From contig JAYWHK010000024.1 of the NCBI GenBank assembly GCA_043777755.1, forward strand, positions 1 through 14,537: a stretch of DNA of 14,537 nucleotides, read 5' to 3'. The translations under genes were made by a program, and so were the position numbers. The notes beneath the pieces are model-generated. The model saw only the letters and a list, made by a program, of their open reading frames with translations. It did no database searches and was not told where the DNA came from. This stretch comes from CANHEE01 sp043777755. Its GTDB lineage: Bacteria > Bacteroidota > Bacteroidia > Chitinophagales > Saprospiraceae. How positions within the stretch are numbered: the stretch's first letter is position 1; each line of letters begins with the position of its first letter. Of this stretch, positions 5,866-14,537 are shown piece by piece.

Positions 5866-6819
5866 CTAAAAAAATCTTGGATTGACAAAATTCTCACCTT
5901 CGGCTTTTCGCATACAATAACGCAACATGACTTCTATACTTCCACTATTTTTATTTCTAATAGGAGAAAGAGAATAATCGTAGGCAAATCCAAACATTAA
6001 TTTTTCTGTTGCCTGTAAGCCAACCAAAAAATCAACCGATTCTCCTAAGTTTTTATTGGCATAATTGCCTACACGATAGCTTGCACCCAACGAATACTTA
6101 TCCAAATACATAAAACTAAGATTTCCTTCAAAATCAAAAGGAGAACGTGGCGCAAATTTTATCAATGCTTGTGGTTGCATTTTCAAATTGCTACTAATTG
6201 GAATAATAAAACCGCCCATAGCGTAAATATGCGACTCTTCTCGAGCTGTAATGCCATTGACTTCTAAAAAACCAATCCGATTGCGCACCAATCGAGGAAT
6301 TGAAATGCCTAAAAAGAATTTTTCAGTATTGTAGTAAACACCTGCCCCAAAGTTCGGAACTATTTTGCTTTGCAAACCTTGCTCAATGGCATCGTCTTGG
6401 CTCAATGGAACGGTAGAAATCAAACGCTGGTCACTAAAATTAATACTTCTATATCGAATAGACGCTTGAATACCAACACCTAAAAAACCATGTGCTACTG
6501 GAAAACGATAGGCGTAAGCTGCATCAGCCGTAATCCGAGAATCTATCCCTATAGACTGATGGGCGATATTCCCACCAACACCTACTCTACCGTTGAGCAT
6601 GGGTGTATTAAAAGATACCAATTGCGCTTTTGGCGCACCATCTAATCCAATCCACTGACTGCGGTGCAATGCTGTAAAACAAGCTGCCATGTTGCTTCCT
6701 GCATACGCTGGATTATAAGCTAACTTGTTGTACATGAACTGTGTATATTGTTGCTCTTGTTGTGCCGTCGCACCAAAAGTCAAAAAATGCAATAGGAATA
6801 AAAAAAATATTTTTTTCAT
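5866..6819 (-). CDS. PorP/SprF-family type IX secretion outer-membrane protein
   Basis: 317 residues from the ATG at 6819. An in-frame TTG at 6840 would overlap the upstream gene's stop and precede the lysines of the signal peptide, so the ATG is preferred. MKKIFFLFLLHFLTFGATA then QQ gives a Sec signal peptide with cleavage near 19/20. The mature start QYTQFMYNKLAYNPAYAGS, with NPAYAGS at 36-42, is the hallmark of the PorP/SprF family, followed by alternating beta strands of an outer-membrane barrel (GVGGNIAH, GVGIQASIRYR, FGAGVYYN, LGISIPRL, LGASYRVGNY, FGFAYDYSL). The usual Arg-rich, IEVMLRYCM-type last strand is present. Members partner with T9SS substrates carrying a type B C-terminal domain and help anchor or secrete them at the cell surface. 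It follows the giant adhesin by 10 bp, which makes that protein its likely client, as in the SprB-SprF pair. Confidence 0.95.
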   Translation of the reverse strand: MKKIFFLFLLHFLTFGATAQQEQQYTQFMYNKLAYNPAYAGSNMAACFTALHRSQWIGLDGAPKAQLVSFNTPMLNGRVGVGGNIAHQSIGIDSRITADAAYAYRFPVAHGFLGVGIQASIRYRSINFSDQRLISTVPLSQDDAIEQGLQSKIVPNFGAGVYYNTEKFFLGISIPRLVRNRIGFLEVNGITAREESHIYAMGGFIIPISSNLKMQPQALIKFAPRSPFDFEGNLSFMYLDKYSLGASYRVGNYANKNLGESVDFLVGLQATEKLMFGFAYDYSLSPIRNKNSGSIEVMLRYCMRKAEGENFVNPRFF

Positions 6820-6829
6820 AATTATTATT

Positions 6830-9800
6830 TTATCTTTCAATGATTAAGAATCCACTTTTAATGTCTGTACCAAAAGCTACTTTATAAAAATAAGTTGCAG
6901 CTGGCAGCGGTTGCCCGTTGTACGTTCCTTGCCAATCGTTGGCATAATTGTTTGTAAAGAAAACAACATCGCCCCATTGGTTGTAAATCGTCACACTGTT
7001 TCCAGGAAAATCAGTTCCTACCAAACATGGAATTTCCCAACGGTCATTGATTTGGTCGTCGTTTGGTGTAATGATGGTTGGAATCGTACAATCATCACCA
7101 CCATTGATTTTAATGGCAATTTTTGTCGTAGAACAAATATCAGGACAAACAGCGTTGCAAATTTCGTATTCCATTTCATCAAAACCAGCATAAGCATTTT
7201 CAGCTTGGTAATTAATTTTGTAATCGCTCGCAACTGTTATTTTACCGTGTTTCGGTTGTTTTGTAATAGCAAAAGTGAATCCACTTGGCGGAATGATGTC
7301 ATTCGTCGTAGGATTAAAAGTTACTTCGCCAGCGTAAGGAACAATAATATTGTCAGAAACAGCTGAAACAGCACTTTCAAATGTTACCAAAACTGTATCT
7401 TTTGAATACGCACCACAAGTACTGGTACTGATTGTCCAAACAAATTTATTCACGCCAATAGTAGGATTTTTCACACTTGACTTAGGGTCGTTTGGCGAAG
7501 CTACCTGTACACCTGATGTAAGCGATGTCCATTTTCCAAGCGCACCATTGACTGCCGAAGCGTTCAATTTCACTTCTGTTCCGCCACAAGATTTGAAATC
7601 CTTGCCAGCAAAAGCTGCTCCTTTAGGTTCATCTACAAATACATATACTTCGTCAGAAGAATAATCTTTACAAGCTGCATTGGAAATCGTCCACTTGAAA
7701 ACATACATATTACCAGAACTCAAACCTGTTACAGTTGGTGTCAATGCCGTCGGATTCAAAATATTTACACCGATTTGGGTAGAAGGCTGTGTCCAAACGC
7801 CTGTTGTTCCCAAAGGCAAGGCTTTTGCGCTAAGTGTTGTTTGGGTTTTGGCACATACTTGGATAGAATCACCAGCTTCAGCTTTTACAGAAGTATCATT
7901 TACAAATATTTTTACTTCATCAAAAGAATAATTCTTACAAGCACCTTTTGATAATTTCCATTGTAAAGTATAGTTTTGACCAGCGACCAAACTGCTAATT
8001 TTTGTATTAAATAAGTTCGGATCGACAATGACCAACGATGAACCTTGTGTTTGTTCCCAAACACCTTTTGCAGTTGGCGGATTTTGAGCATTCAAACTAA
8101 CACTTTCCTTGTCGCATACTTGAAGGTCGTCACCAGCAAATGCTTGGTCAATTGGAATTTTATCCATATTGACAGCCGTCGGAATAGATTGTTTTGAATT
8201 GCAACCATTGAATGTCGTGATGGCATAAAACTCTTGTACTCCTTCTGTATAATTGTTAAAATTAGTGATATTAAAGTTCAAAGAAGCCGTCGCTGTATTC
8301 AAAACTGTATTGGTATTGGCATGGTACCATGTATAAGTTGCGCCTGGAATGGCAGTACTTGGCTCAATACTCAATGTCAAATTGGCATTTGGCGTACTCA
8401 AACAAACTGGCCCGCTATTTTTTACAATTGGCAATGCAGGTTTTTCATTGACTTGTACATATTTGCTTTCTGAAAAAGCAGATGTACAACCATTTGTAAT
8501 TATTCTAACTTTGTAAAAACCTTGCGCTTGGTCTTTTTTGACATTAGGAATCACTGGATTGTGAACACTTGCTGTAAAACCGCCTGGTCCAATCCATTCG
8601 TAAGTCGTGTTAGCAATCAGTGGTGTAAATAGAATCAAAGTTTCACCTTCGCAAAGTGCTGTATTCACTGTTACAACAGGTGTGTCAGGAATTGGATAGA
8701 CTTCGATTTTTTTGAAGCCAGAAATCCCTGATTCACAACCATCTACAATCACTGTCAATGAATAGTTGCCTGTATTTATTCCAGCTGCCGAAGGAATACT
8801 CAACGTTGGTTGTGGTGTCGAAATAAAACCTTGTGGCGTATTCCATTTGTAAGAAATCGCTGTTCCTACGTAATCATTTGTATTTGTTAATTCCAATAAA
8901 ATATTATCGCCAACACAATTTTTTTGCGCAATATCACCTTTAATTACAGGTGTAACAGGTGTATTTCTCATATCCACAACAAAACTTTTTGGCATAGATT
9001 TACAACCAAATTGACTGATAACTTGCAGAATATAAGTGCCGTTTTGTGCTGCTGTTGCATTGGGCAGAGTCAAAACCTGATTCGTTGAATTGGTCTGATT
9101 TGGTCCCGTCCATTGGTATGCGTGTGTATTGTCAAAAGGGAAAACTGTTGGCGTTAATTTCACGTCCAAAGTTCCCGAAGAACAAACTGGCGCATTGCTC
9201 GAAATCGCTGTTATCTCTGGTTTTGGTTTCAAATCTACAATGGCATCGTCAAAATTACTACAACCATTTTGGTCAATTCCCACCAAAATATAAGAACCAG
9301 CCACGGCTGGCAAGGTAGGATTTTGTAAATTTGAAGAAAAATTATTGGGTCCCGACCAAGAAAAACTGCTGTTCGTTGGTGCGACACCGTTTAGTTGTAA
9401 CAATGCACCTTCACAAGCTGGATTTTGATAATCAGCAATTATGTTTGGTTTTGCATTTACTTTCAAGTCAATAATATTTGACAAATCAGAATTACAACCA
9501 TTGTTTTTTACATACAATTTCCATTTCCCTTTTGAATTAATATCTAAATCGTTGATAGTCAAAGTATTGTTTGTCGTCACTTGCTCCGTTACCAAATCTG
9601 GTTTTATCCAATGATAAGAACTCACTCCCGTAACATCAGAAACCAAACTGATGTTACTACCTACACAATCCAAACCATTTGCAATGATTTGAGGTGTCTT
9701 AGGCTTCGCTTTCACATTGACTGTTGTGCTTACGGGAGCCGATTCGCAGCCATTTGCACTGCTAACAATCAAAGTATAAAGACCGCTATTGATAGGTTTT

Positions 9801-12800
9801 GCGCCAACAATAACCATTGGAAACTGTGTTTTTGATTCAAAACCATTCGGTCCACTCCACTGATATTTATAGCCAGCACCAACAGATGTTGTTCCTAAGG
9901 TAATATTTTCTCCTTCACAAATTTCGATAATGGTAGGATTGGTCAAAGCCGCTACGGGTGGATTTTCAGGATTTGCAGTAATAGAAGCGGAAGCGTTTGA
10001 CGTACAGCCATCTACTTTTACGACAACATAATATCTCGCAAGACCTACTGTCGGATTCAAAATAGAATACGACGGAACTGTTGTCGTATCTATCAAAATG
10101 CCCGTTGGCGCAATGCCTTTGTACCAAGAATATTTTACTTTTTTACCTGTATAAGCCGCTGTATTCAACACCAATTCGCCATTTGTACAAGGTTTTGTAT
10201 TCGGAGAAGTGATGGTTGGTGTATTAGGCTGATTGTCAATCGGAATTTCAATTGTTTCATCTGTTCCGACATTACAATTGGCAACCAACGTATTTACACT
10301 CAATTTGTAAGTACCTCCATTTGTCGAATTGACATTTGGAATGTAAGGGTTTTGCAAATTTGAAGAAAAATTATTAGGACCCGTCCATAAGTAATTATAG
10401 ACAATATTGTTGTTCACACCTGGCGGAATAGCAAATAATTTTAGAGTATCATTACCACAAATTCCAAGAGAATAATTTAATTTTACTTTTGCAACTTGTA
10501 CGAAAACATCAGCCGTACAAGTACTTGTATTGTTGGCAAAATCTTTTACTGTCAATGTAACGGTTCTTGTGAAATTCAAATCACCACAATTAAACACGTT
10601 TGGAGATACTGTAATAGACTGAATACCACAATTGTCAGAACTTCCATTGTCAATAGAAGTTGCGCCCAATGCCAGAGTCAATGGCCCAGCAGCAGTTGGA
10701 TTAACCTCCAAAACAGTACTCTTACACTTTGCAATTGGTGGTGTTACGTCACTTACTGTTACTGTATAAGCAACTGTTTTTTGATTGCCCGCAGCATCTT
10801 TTAAGTCATAAAAAACAGTTGTGACACCCGTATTAAACGTTACTTGCGGCACAACATTAGGCTGATACAATGGCGTTGGTGCTGTATTTGTCGCTCCACT
10901 TGTCGAATAAGTAGGATTTGCTTGACGATAACTCAATGTCGCTGTCATGTAACTAACGCCATCGTTTTGTCCATTTGCTGTTACAGGCGTACCTCCTCCT
11001 GTACAAGGATTAATACCAGGGTCTGTTCCTGCTTGTGAAATCGGAAACGAAACATTAGAAATCGCCTTAATCACAATTTGTCCATCAGCTGCCCAAGTAT
11101 TGAGCTGGGAAGTTGTGATAGAAAAATTATTTGTTCCAACAAAAGAACAATCCCCAAAATTGGTTGTACCCAAAGGCATATTGTCTTCACCTAAAAAAGT
11201 ATAATGCTCGCCAGAAGCGTCACTATCTGCCTTCAATTTTACAGACAAAACCGCACTTCCACTAACGGCATTTGGCGTTACGCCAGTAAAAACAAATGTT
11301 TTATCATTGGCAAAATAAGTCAATAAATTAGGATTATAATTAAAAGTCAAAAACGCATCGCCTAAAACAGTTGGTTGGTTTTGCGTGTAACCTATTCCAA
11401 AACCACAATTGTCAGAAATGGCAGTTGGTGCAGGAATTATTTTTGTCACTGTACAATCCGTTCCTACAATAGTATGTGTTTGGTCAGCAGGAGCAGTCAT
11501 TTTAGGTGCTTCTTTGTCAAAAATACTTACTTTATATTGACAAGAATCAATATTGTTGTTACAGTCTTTTACAAAATATTTTACAGTATGTGAACCAACA
11601 GGAAGAACTCTTGTAACACTCGCAATTGGCGCAACACTTACTTTTGCACCATTATTTATGCTGTATTGATAAGTCAGCGCACTGTTTGAAATTGCTGTAA
11701 AATCAAGTTTTGCCACAACAGTACTGTTCGTACAAATATCGTTGATGCTGTATGCAGGAGGATCTGTTGTTGGCACAAAAGGAACTAAATTAATCGTAAC
11801 TGTTCCATCTTGTCCCCAAGCATTGAGTTGGCTAGCAGAAAGGACAACATTACTTGTACCGCTACCACATTGGGTTGAAGTCGTACTTGTTTTGCCTAAA
11901 AATGTATTATTTTCCCCAATAATATTAAAATATTCTGTTGTCGCTTCTGCATCAACATTGTTTAGTTTAATTTCTAATGTTGGATTTGCAGCAGAAGTTG
12001 TTGCGTTCAAAGGAACAGGAAAACTAAATAATATAGGCTCTATGATTACATCAGGATTCCCAGGGTCACTTGATGCGATTGCATTTGACAAAGATTGCGT
12101 ATAAGGCGTGCTTACTGCACCACAATCGTCTGTAACCACAGGAGCTTTTAAAGCAACTGTTGCATCACAATTGCCAAGTGTATTGTTCATCGTCATGTCA
12201 CTTGGACAAAGGACAATCGTAGGCTTTTTTGTATCTGAATAAACAATATTTTGTGTTTTTTTAGCAATATTACCACAATTGTCTGTAACTGTCCATTCTC
12301 GTTTGAAAGCAGCCATTCCAGCACAAGCCGCTGGCGCAGTTGATTGTAAATAAACAATAGTTGGATTGCTGTCGCAACTGTCTTTTACAATCAAAGTCGG
12401 GACAACTGGAAGAGCTGTTCCACATTCGAGCGTTACATCTGCTGGCGCATTGGTAACAAAAGGTTTTCGAGTATCATTCGTAACAATTGTTTGATTTTTT
12501 GTCAAACTATTGTTACAAGCATCGCTGACTTTCCACGTTCTGGTGTAGGTATTTTTTCCGTTGCACGAACCAGCTGAGACCACATCACTGCTGTCTATTT
12601 TTGGCAAAACATCACAATTGTCAATAACCAAAGTCGGGCGACCCGTCACGGAAGATGTATTGGCTTGGAAACATTCAATCGTCAAATCCGCTGGCACAGT
12701 GAACGTAGGCGCAGTATCGTCTTTTACTGTAATTTTATAAGATTTTGAAGTAGAATTGCCACATTTGTCCGTAGAAGTCCATTTTCGAGTGATTTCATAA

Positions 12801-14537
12801 TTGTAAAAATTACACAATTTGGCATCAGTTCCTTTTGTCGTTGTACTTGTAAAAACCGAATCTGGTTTAGGGTCGCAACCATCGGTCATCACTACTTTTG
12901 GAATCGGAGGCACGGCATCACAATTCACTGTAATGTCAGCAGGAACACCAGCAATAATAGGCGTTTGATTGTCAATAACGGTGATTACTCTTGTGTAAGT
13001 TGATTTATTGCCACAAGCATCAGCGGCGATCCAAGTTCTGGTAATTTTATATACACCACTACAATTGTTGTTTTGATTAGAAATATTGTCAAATAAATTT
13101 ACTATTGAAGAACTACAATTGTCAGTTGCACCTGGGAAATCATCAAAAATCCCAGGAATTGTTGTACAAGTCACTGTTACATCTGGCTGTGTATTGGTCA
13201 GAACTGGCGGAGTTTGGTCTTTTACAGCAAAACGCACCGTAGTAGAATCTGTATTGTTACATTCGTCTTTTACTTTGAATTTTACATCAACAAACCAATC
13301 ACAAGGCGGATAGCCAGCTCCACTACTCGGAACTTGCGGATAGGTATTTATTCCAGCGTTGTTTAATTTATCTTTCCAAGTAAAACTCCAAGTGATATTG
13401 CTGCATTTGTCTTGCGCAACACCGCCTGCACGTGTATTGATAAAATTTTGCAAACTCGCATTGTTTGTATTCAAAGAAGGCGGAAACAAAGACGCTGTAC
13501 AATTCACTGTTGTAGAAGCTGGTGCTGTTGTAAAAATTGGAGCTTTTGTATCTTTCACTAAAAAAGAAGCATTTGCAGCGGCTGTTTCATTGTCACATTC
13601 GTCTTTTGCAAAAAACTTAACATTCACCGTCGCCGTATTTCCACAAGAAAGCGATTGTGATTTTGCCAAAGAATCCAAAGCGTGCGCCAAGGTTGGTACT
13701 GCACGATAAGTCACCGTTACAGAACATTCGTCCGTTGCAACTGCGCCAGCATGAGCATTGTACCAAGCGGTGAAAGAACCAGCAATGTTGTTTGCTGTAT
13801 CACATTCTATTGTTTTGGTCGCAGGTGCTGTTGTGAATACAGGTGCGAGATTGTCAGTTACAGCAAAAGTTGCTGTTGTTGCTGTTGATTCATTTTGACA
13901 ATTGTCTAAAAAAGAAAAGGTTACTTTCATTTTACCTTTTATCTTATTATATATTGTACCACCAATGACAACATTTGCCTGACAAGCCAGTGCCAATGAA
14001 TCATTAAACGCCGAAACTACTTGGGCTTTTGTTTTTACAACACCATTTAAAATATATTTTGTCGTAAGATTAGAACCGGCACAAGCATCAGTAACTGTTG
14101 CGTTACCTTTATTATCCAACCAATTGTCCAAATCTACGCTATAATCCGTACAAGCGATAACTTTATTTTGTGCTTGCTGAGAAACTACAGGCGGAAAATT
14201 ATCATTTGAAATAATTTTTGCTTTTGTAGTAGAAATATTATTACAAGCATCTTTTGCGGTAAAAGTTACTTCCAAAGCTCCTGCCGAACCAACACAGCCA
14301 GGCATTGGCAATGGCGTTGTTGGCGTATTCATCCAAGTAACTGTGTTACAATCAGTTGCAGAAGCACCACCATGACTTGTCATCCATGCGCTGACCAAAC
14401 CTGTTGCTGTTGCAGGGTCACAATCAATAAGCAAATCAGTAGCCGTTGGTAAAATACTTGGAGGTGTTGTATCGGGCGCAACTGTAATTGTTTGAGATAA
14501 TGTACCTGTATTGTTGTTCCCATCAGTAGCCGTCCAT
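6830..14537 (-). CDS. Giant HYR/Ig-repeat surface adhesin with T9SS type B sorting domain (5' end beyond window)
   Basis: At least 2,568 codons (6830-14536), open through the right edge, so the signal peptide and true start lie outside. From N to C: HYR-like modules (pattern D-x-x-P-P ... C/W ... D-x-C-x-N) from 14536 to about 10480; Ig-like modules marked by W-x-G-P-x-x-F and NGC/GC (about 10480-8150); three about 88-residue modules starting AGDD/AGDS/AGKD (about 8146-7370); one cadherin-like module with TFNPTTNDI and YAGFDEMEYEIC (about 7360-7100); and a type B sorting domain (about 7093-6833) with TPNDDQINDRWEI, VTIYNQWGDVVF, DWQGTYNGQPLP, ATYFYKV and GFLIIER. Such proteins are exported by T9SS and act in adhesion or gliding. 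The cysteine pattern suggests many disulfides within modules. It is the first gene before porP/sprF and so likely shares its transcript. The exact ligand is unknown. Confidence 0.95.
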   Translation of the reverse strand, partial: WTATDGNNNTGTLSQTITVAPDTTPPSILPTATDLLIDCDPATATGLVSAWMTSHGGASATDCNTVTWMNTPTTPLPMPGCVGSAGALEVTFTAKDACNNISTTKAKIISNDNFPPVVSQQAQNKVIACTDYSVDLDNWLDNKGNATVTDACAGSNLTTKYILNGVVKTKAQVVSAFNDSLALACQANVVIGGTIYNKIKGKMKVTFSFLDNCQNESTATTATFAVTDNLAPVFTTAPATKTIECDTANNIAGSFTAWYNAHAGAVATDECSVTVTYRAVPTLAHALDSLAKSQSLSCGNTATVNVKFFAKDECDNETAAANASFLVKDTKAPIFTTAPASTTVNCTASLFPPSLNTNNASLQNFINTRAGGVAQDKCSNITWSFTWKDKLNNAGINTYPQVPSSGAGYPPCDWFVDVKFKVKDECNNTDSTTVRFAVKDQTPPVLTNTQPDVTVTCTTIPGIFDDFPGATDNCSSSIVNLFDNISNQNNNCSGVYKITRTWIAADACGNKSTYTRVITVIDNQTPIIAGVPADITVNCDAVPPIPKVVMTDGCDPKPDSVFTSTTTKGTDAKLCNFYNYEITRKWTSTDKCGNSTSKSYKITVKDDTAPTFTVPADLTIECFQANTSSVTGRPTLVIDNCDVLPKIDSSDVVSAGSCNGKNTYTRTWKVSDACNNSLTKNQTIVTNDTRKPFVTNAPADVTLECGTALPVVPTLIVKDSCDSNPTIVYLQSTAPAACAGMAAFKREWTVTDNCGNIAKKTQNIVYSDTKKPTIVLCPSDMTMNNTLGNCDATVALKAPVVTDDCGAVSTPYTQSLSNAIASSDPGNPDVIIEPILFSFPVPLNATTSAANPTLEIKLNNVDAEATTEYFNIIGENNTFLGKTSTTSTQCGSGTSNVVLSASQLNAWGQDGTVTINLVPFVPTTDPPAYSINDICTNSTVVAKLDFTAISNSALTYQYSINNGAKVSVAPIASVTRVLPVGSHTVKYFVKDCNNNIDSCQYKVSIFDKEAPKMTAPADQTHTIVGTDCTVTKIIPAPTAISDNCGFGIGYTQNQPTVLGDAFLTFNYNPNLLTYFANDKTFVFTGVTPNAVSGSAVLSVKLKADSDASGEHYTFLGEDNMPLGTTNFGDCSFVGTNNFSITTSQLNTWAADGQIVIKAISNVSFPISQAGTDPGINPCTGGGTPVTANGQNDGVSYMTATLSYRQANPTYSTSGATNTAPTPLYQPNVVPQVTFNTGVTTVFYDLKDAAGNQKTVAYTVTVSDVTPPIAKCKSTVLEVNPTAAGPLTLALGATSIDNGSSDNCGIQSITVSPNVFNCGDLNFTRTVTLTVKDFANNTSTCTADVFVQVAKVKLNYSLGICGNDTLKLFAIPPGVNNNIVYNYLWTGPNNFSSNLQNPYIPNVNSTNGGTYKLSVNTLVANCNVGTDETIEIPIDNQPNTPTITSPNTKPCTNGELVLNTAAYTGKKVKYSWYKGIAPTGILIDTTTVPSYSILNPTVGLARYYVVVKVDGCTSNASASITANPENPPVAALTNPTIIEICEGENITLGTTSVGAGYKYQWSGPNGFESKTQFPMVIVGAKPINSGLYTLIVSSANGCESAPVSTTVNVKAKPKTPQIIANGLDCVGSNISLVSDVTGVSSYHWIKPDLVTEQVTTNNTLTINDLDINSKGKWKLYVKNNGCNSDLSNIIDLKVNAKPNIIADYQNPACEGALLQLNGVAPTNSSFSWSGPNNFSSNLQNPTLPAVAGSYILVGIDQNGCSNFDDAIVDLKPKPEITAISSNAPVCSSGTLDVKLTPTVFPFDNTHAYQWTGPNQTNSTNQVLTLPNATAAQNGTYILQVISQFGCKSMPKSFVVDMRNTPVTPVIKGDIAQKNCVGDNILLELTNTNDYVGTAISYKWNTPQGFISTPQPTLSIPSAAGINTGNYSLTVIVDGCESGISGFKKIEVYPIPDTPVVTVNTALCEGETLILFTPLIANTTYEWIGPGGFTASVHNPVIPNVKKDQAQGFYKVRIITNGCTSAFSESKYVQVNEKPALPIVKNSGPVCLSTPNANLTLSIEPSTAIPGATYTWYHANTNTVLNTATASLNFNITNFNNYTEGVQEFYAITTFNGCNSKQSIPTAVNMDKIPIDQAFAGDDLQVCDKESVSLNAQNPPTAKGVWEQTQGSSLVIVDPNLFNTKISSLVAGQNYTLQWKLSKGACKNYSFDEVKIFVNDTSVKAEAGDSIQVCAKTQTTLSAKALPLGTTGVWTQPSTQIGVNILNPTALTPTVTGLSSGNMYVFKWTISNAACKDYSSDEVYVFVDEPKGAAFAGKDFKSCGGTEVKLNASAVNGALGKWTSLTSGVQVASPNDPKSSVKNPTIGVNKFVWTISTSTCGAYSKDTVLVTFESAVSAVSDNIIVPYAGEVTFNPTTNDIIPPSGFTFAITKQPKHGKITVASDYKINYQAENAYAGFDEMEYEICNAVCPDICSTTKIAIKINGGDDCTIPTIITPNDDQINDRWEIPCLVGTDFPGNSVTIYNQWGDVVFFTNNYANDWQGTYNGQPLPAATYFYKVAFGTDIKSGFLIIER
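6833..7093 (-). other. T9SS type B C-terminal sorting domain (gliding motility-associated, CHU_C type)
   Basis: The last about 85 residues of the adhesin. Typical landmarks are TPNDDQIND (usual family form PNGDGxND, so two positions depart from consensus), IYNQWGDVVF, W-x-G-x-x-x-G-x-P-L-P and T-Y-F-Y-K-V followed by G-x-x-x-I-x-R at the very end. Unlike type A domains, type B domains normally depend on a dedicated PorP/SprF partner, which is the next gene. Confidence 0.93.
7370..8146 (-). repeat. Three tandem AGD-type modules in the adhesin
   Basis: Modules begin AGDDLQVC (ending near 8145), AGDSIQVC (near 7882) and AGKDFKSC (near 7612), spaced 263 and 270 bp. Each continues with S/L-NA, G-x-W, a P-x-x-x-x-x-V-x-x-L segment, W-x-x-S, C-x-x-Y-S-x-D-x-V. 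The third copy is the most diverged and the closest to the C-terminus. They are likely rigid stalk beta-sandwiches. Confidence 0.8.
10913..12051 (-). repeat. Two HYR modules each carrying a homologous inserted domain
   Basis: Segments at about 11683-12051 and 10913-11365 interrupt two consecutive HYR modules after DDCG...YTQ and DNCG...YTQ, and the HYR module then resumes (VGSHTVKYFVKDC; TTVFYDLKDAAGN). The inserts align: L-x-x-K-L...E-Y/H-x-x-x-L/I-G-E-x-N..LG-x-T...C...S-Q-L-N-x-W-x-x-D-G-x-x-x-I. I do not recognise the domain by name; it is beta-rich by pattern. Confidence 0.7.

Noticed and set aside
6911..14000. Many plus-strand ORFs of 60-150 codons opposite the adhesin gene
   Set aside because: They are antisense shadows of one continuous minus-strand gene with clear domain repeats; their translations are low-complexity and rich in Cys, Arg and Trp with no recognisable motif.

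Overview
The window reads as a piece of a low-GC Bacteroidota chromosome. The evidence is an intact PorP/SprF-family gene directly downstream of a giant adhesin with a type IX secretion (T9SS) type B C-terminal domain, start codons preceded by A-rich tracts instead of Shine-Dalgarno sequences, and a TAnnTTTG-type -7 promoter element in the CRISPR leader. Genus cannot be fixed from sequence reading alone; long HYR-repeat adhesins of this style fit gliding or surface-adherent Bacteroidota.

Left part (about 100-4020, + strand): a tightly packed type III-A CRISPR-Cas gene run: csm3, csm4, csm5, then a small two-helix membrane protein whose start overlaps the csm5 stop as ATGA, then an unrecognised 100-residue ORF that overlaps the membrane-protein stop. 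The membrane protein looks like the S-2TM-beta/Cap15 family, best known as a CBASS effector opened by cyclic nucleotides. Its place inside a csm operon suggests a membrane-disrupting ancillary effector fired by Cas10-made cyclic oligoadenylate. cas10/csm1, csm2, cas6, cas1 and cas2 are not in the window; cas10 and csm2 could lie left of the AT-rich gap at 1-101.

Middle (4020-5865): an AT-rich leader with a promoter, a CRISPR array of 17 identical 37-bp repeats and 16 spacers of 34-37 bp (4284-5483) transcribed rightward, then a gene-free stretch holding a compact multi-stem GC-rich element, a small hairpin, a cluster of direct and inverted AT-rich repeats, and a strong intrinsic terminator.

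Right part (5866-14537, - strand): a two-gene unit. The upstream gene, cut by the window edge, encodes more than 2,560 residues of HYR-like, Ig-like and other beta-sandwich repeats ending in a T9SS type B sorting domain. The downstream gene, 10 bp later, is PorP/SprF, the outer-membrane partner that typically accompanies such substrates. Two consecutive HYR modules of the adhesin each carry a homologous extra domain inserted at the same place.

The two halves are unrelated in function: antiviral immunity on the left, surface adhesion on the right, separated by the terminator and repeat region.
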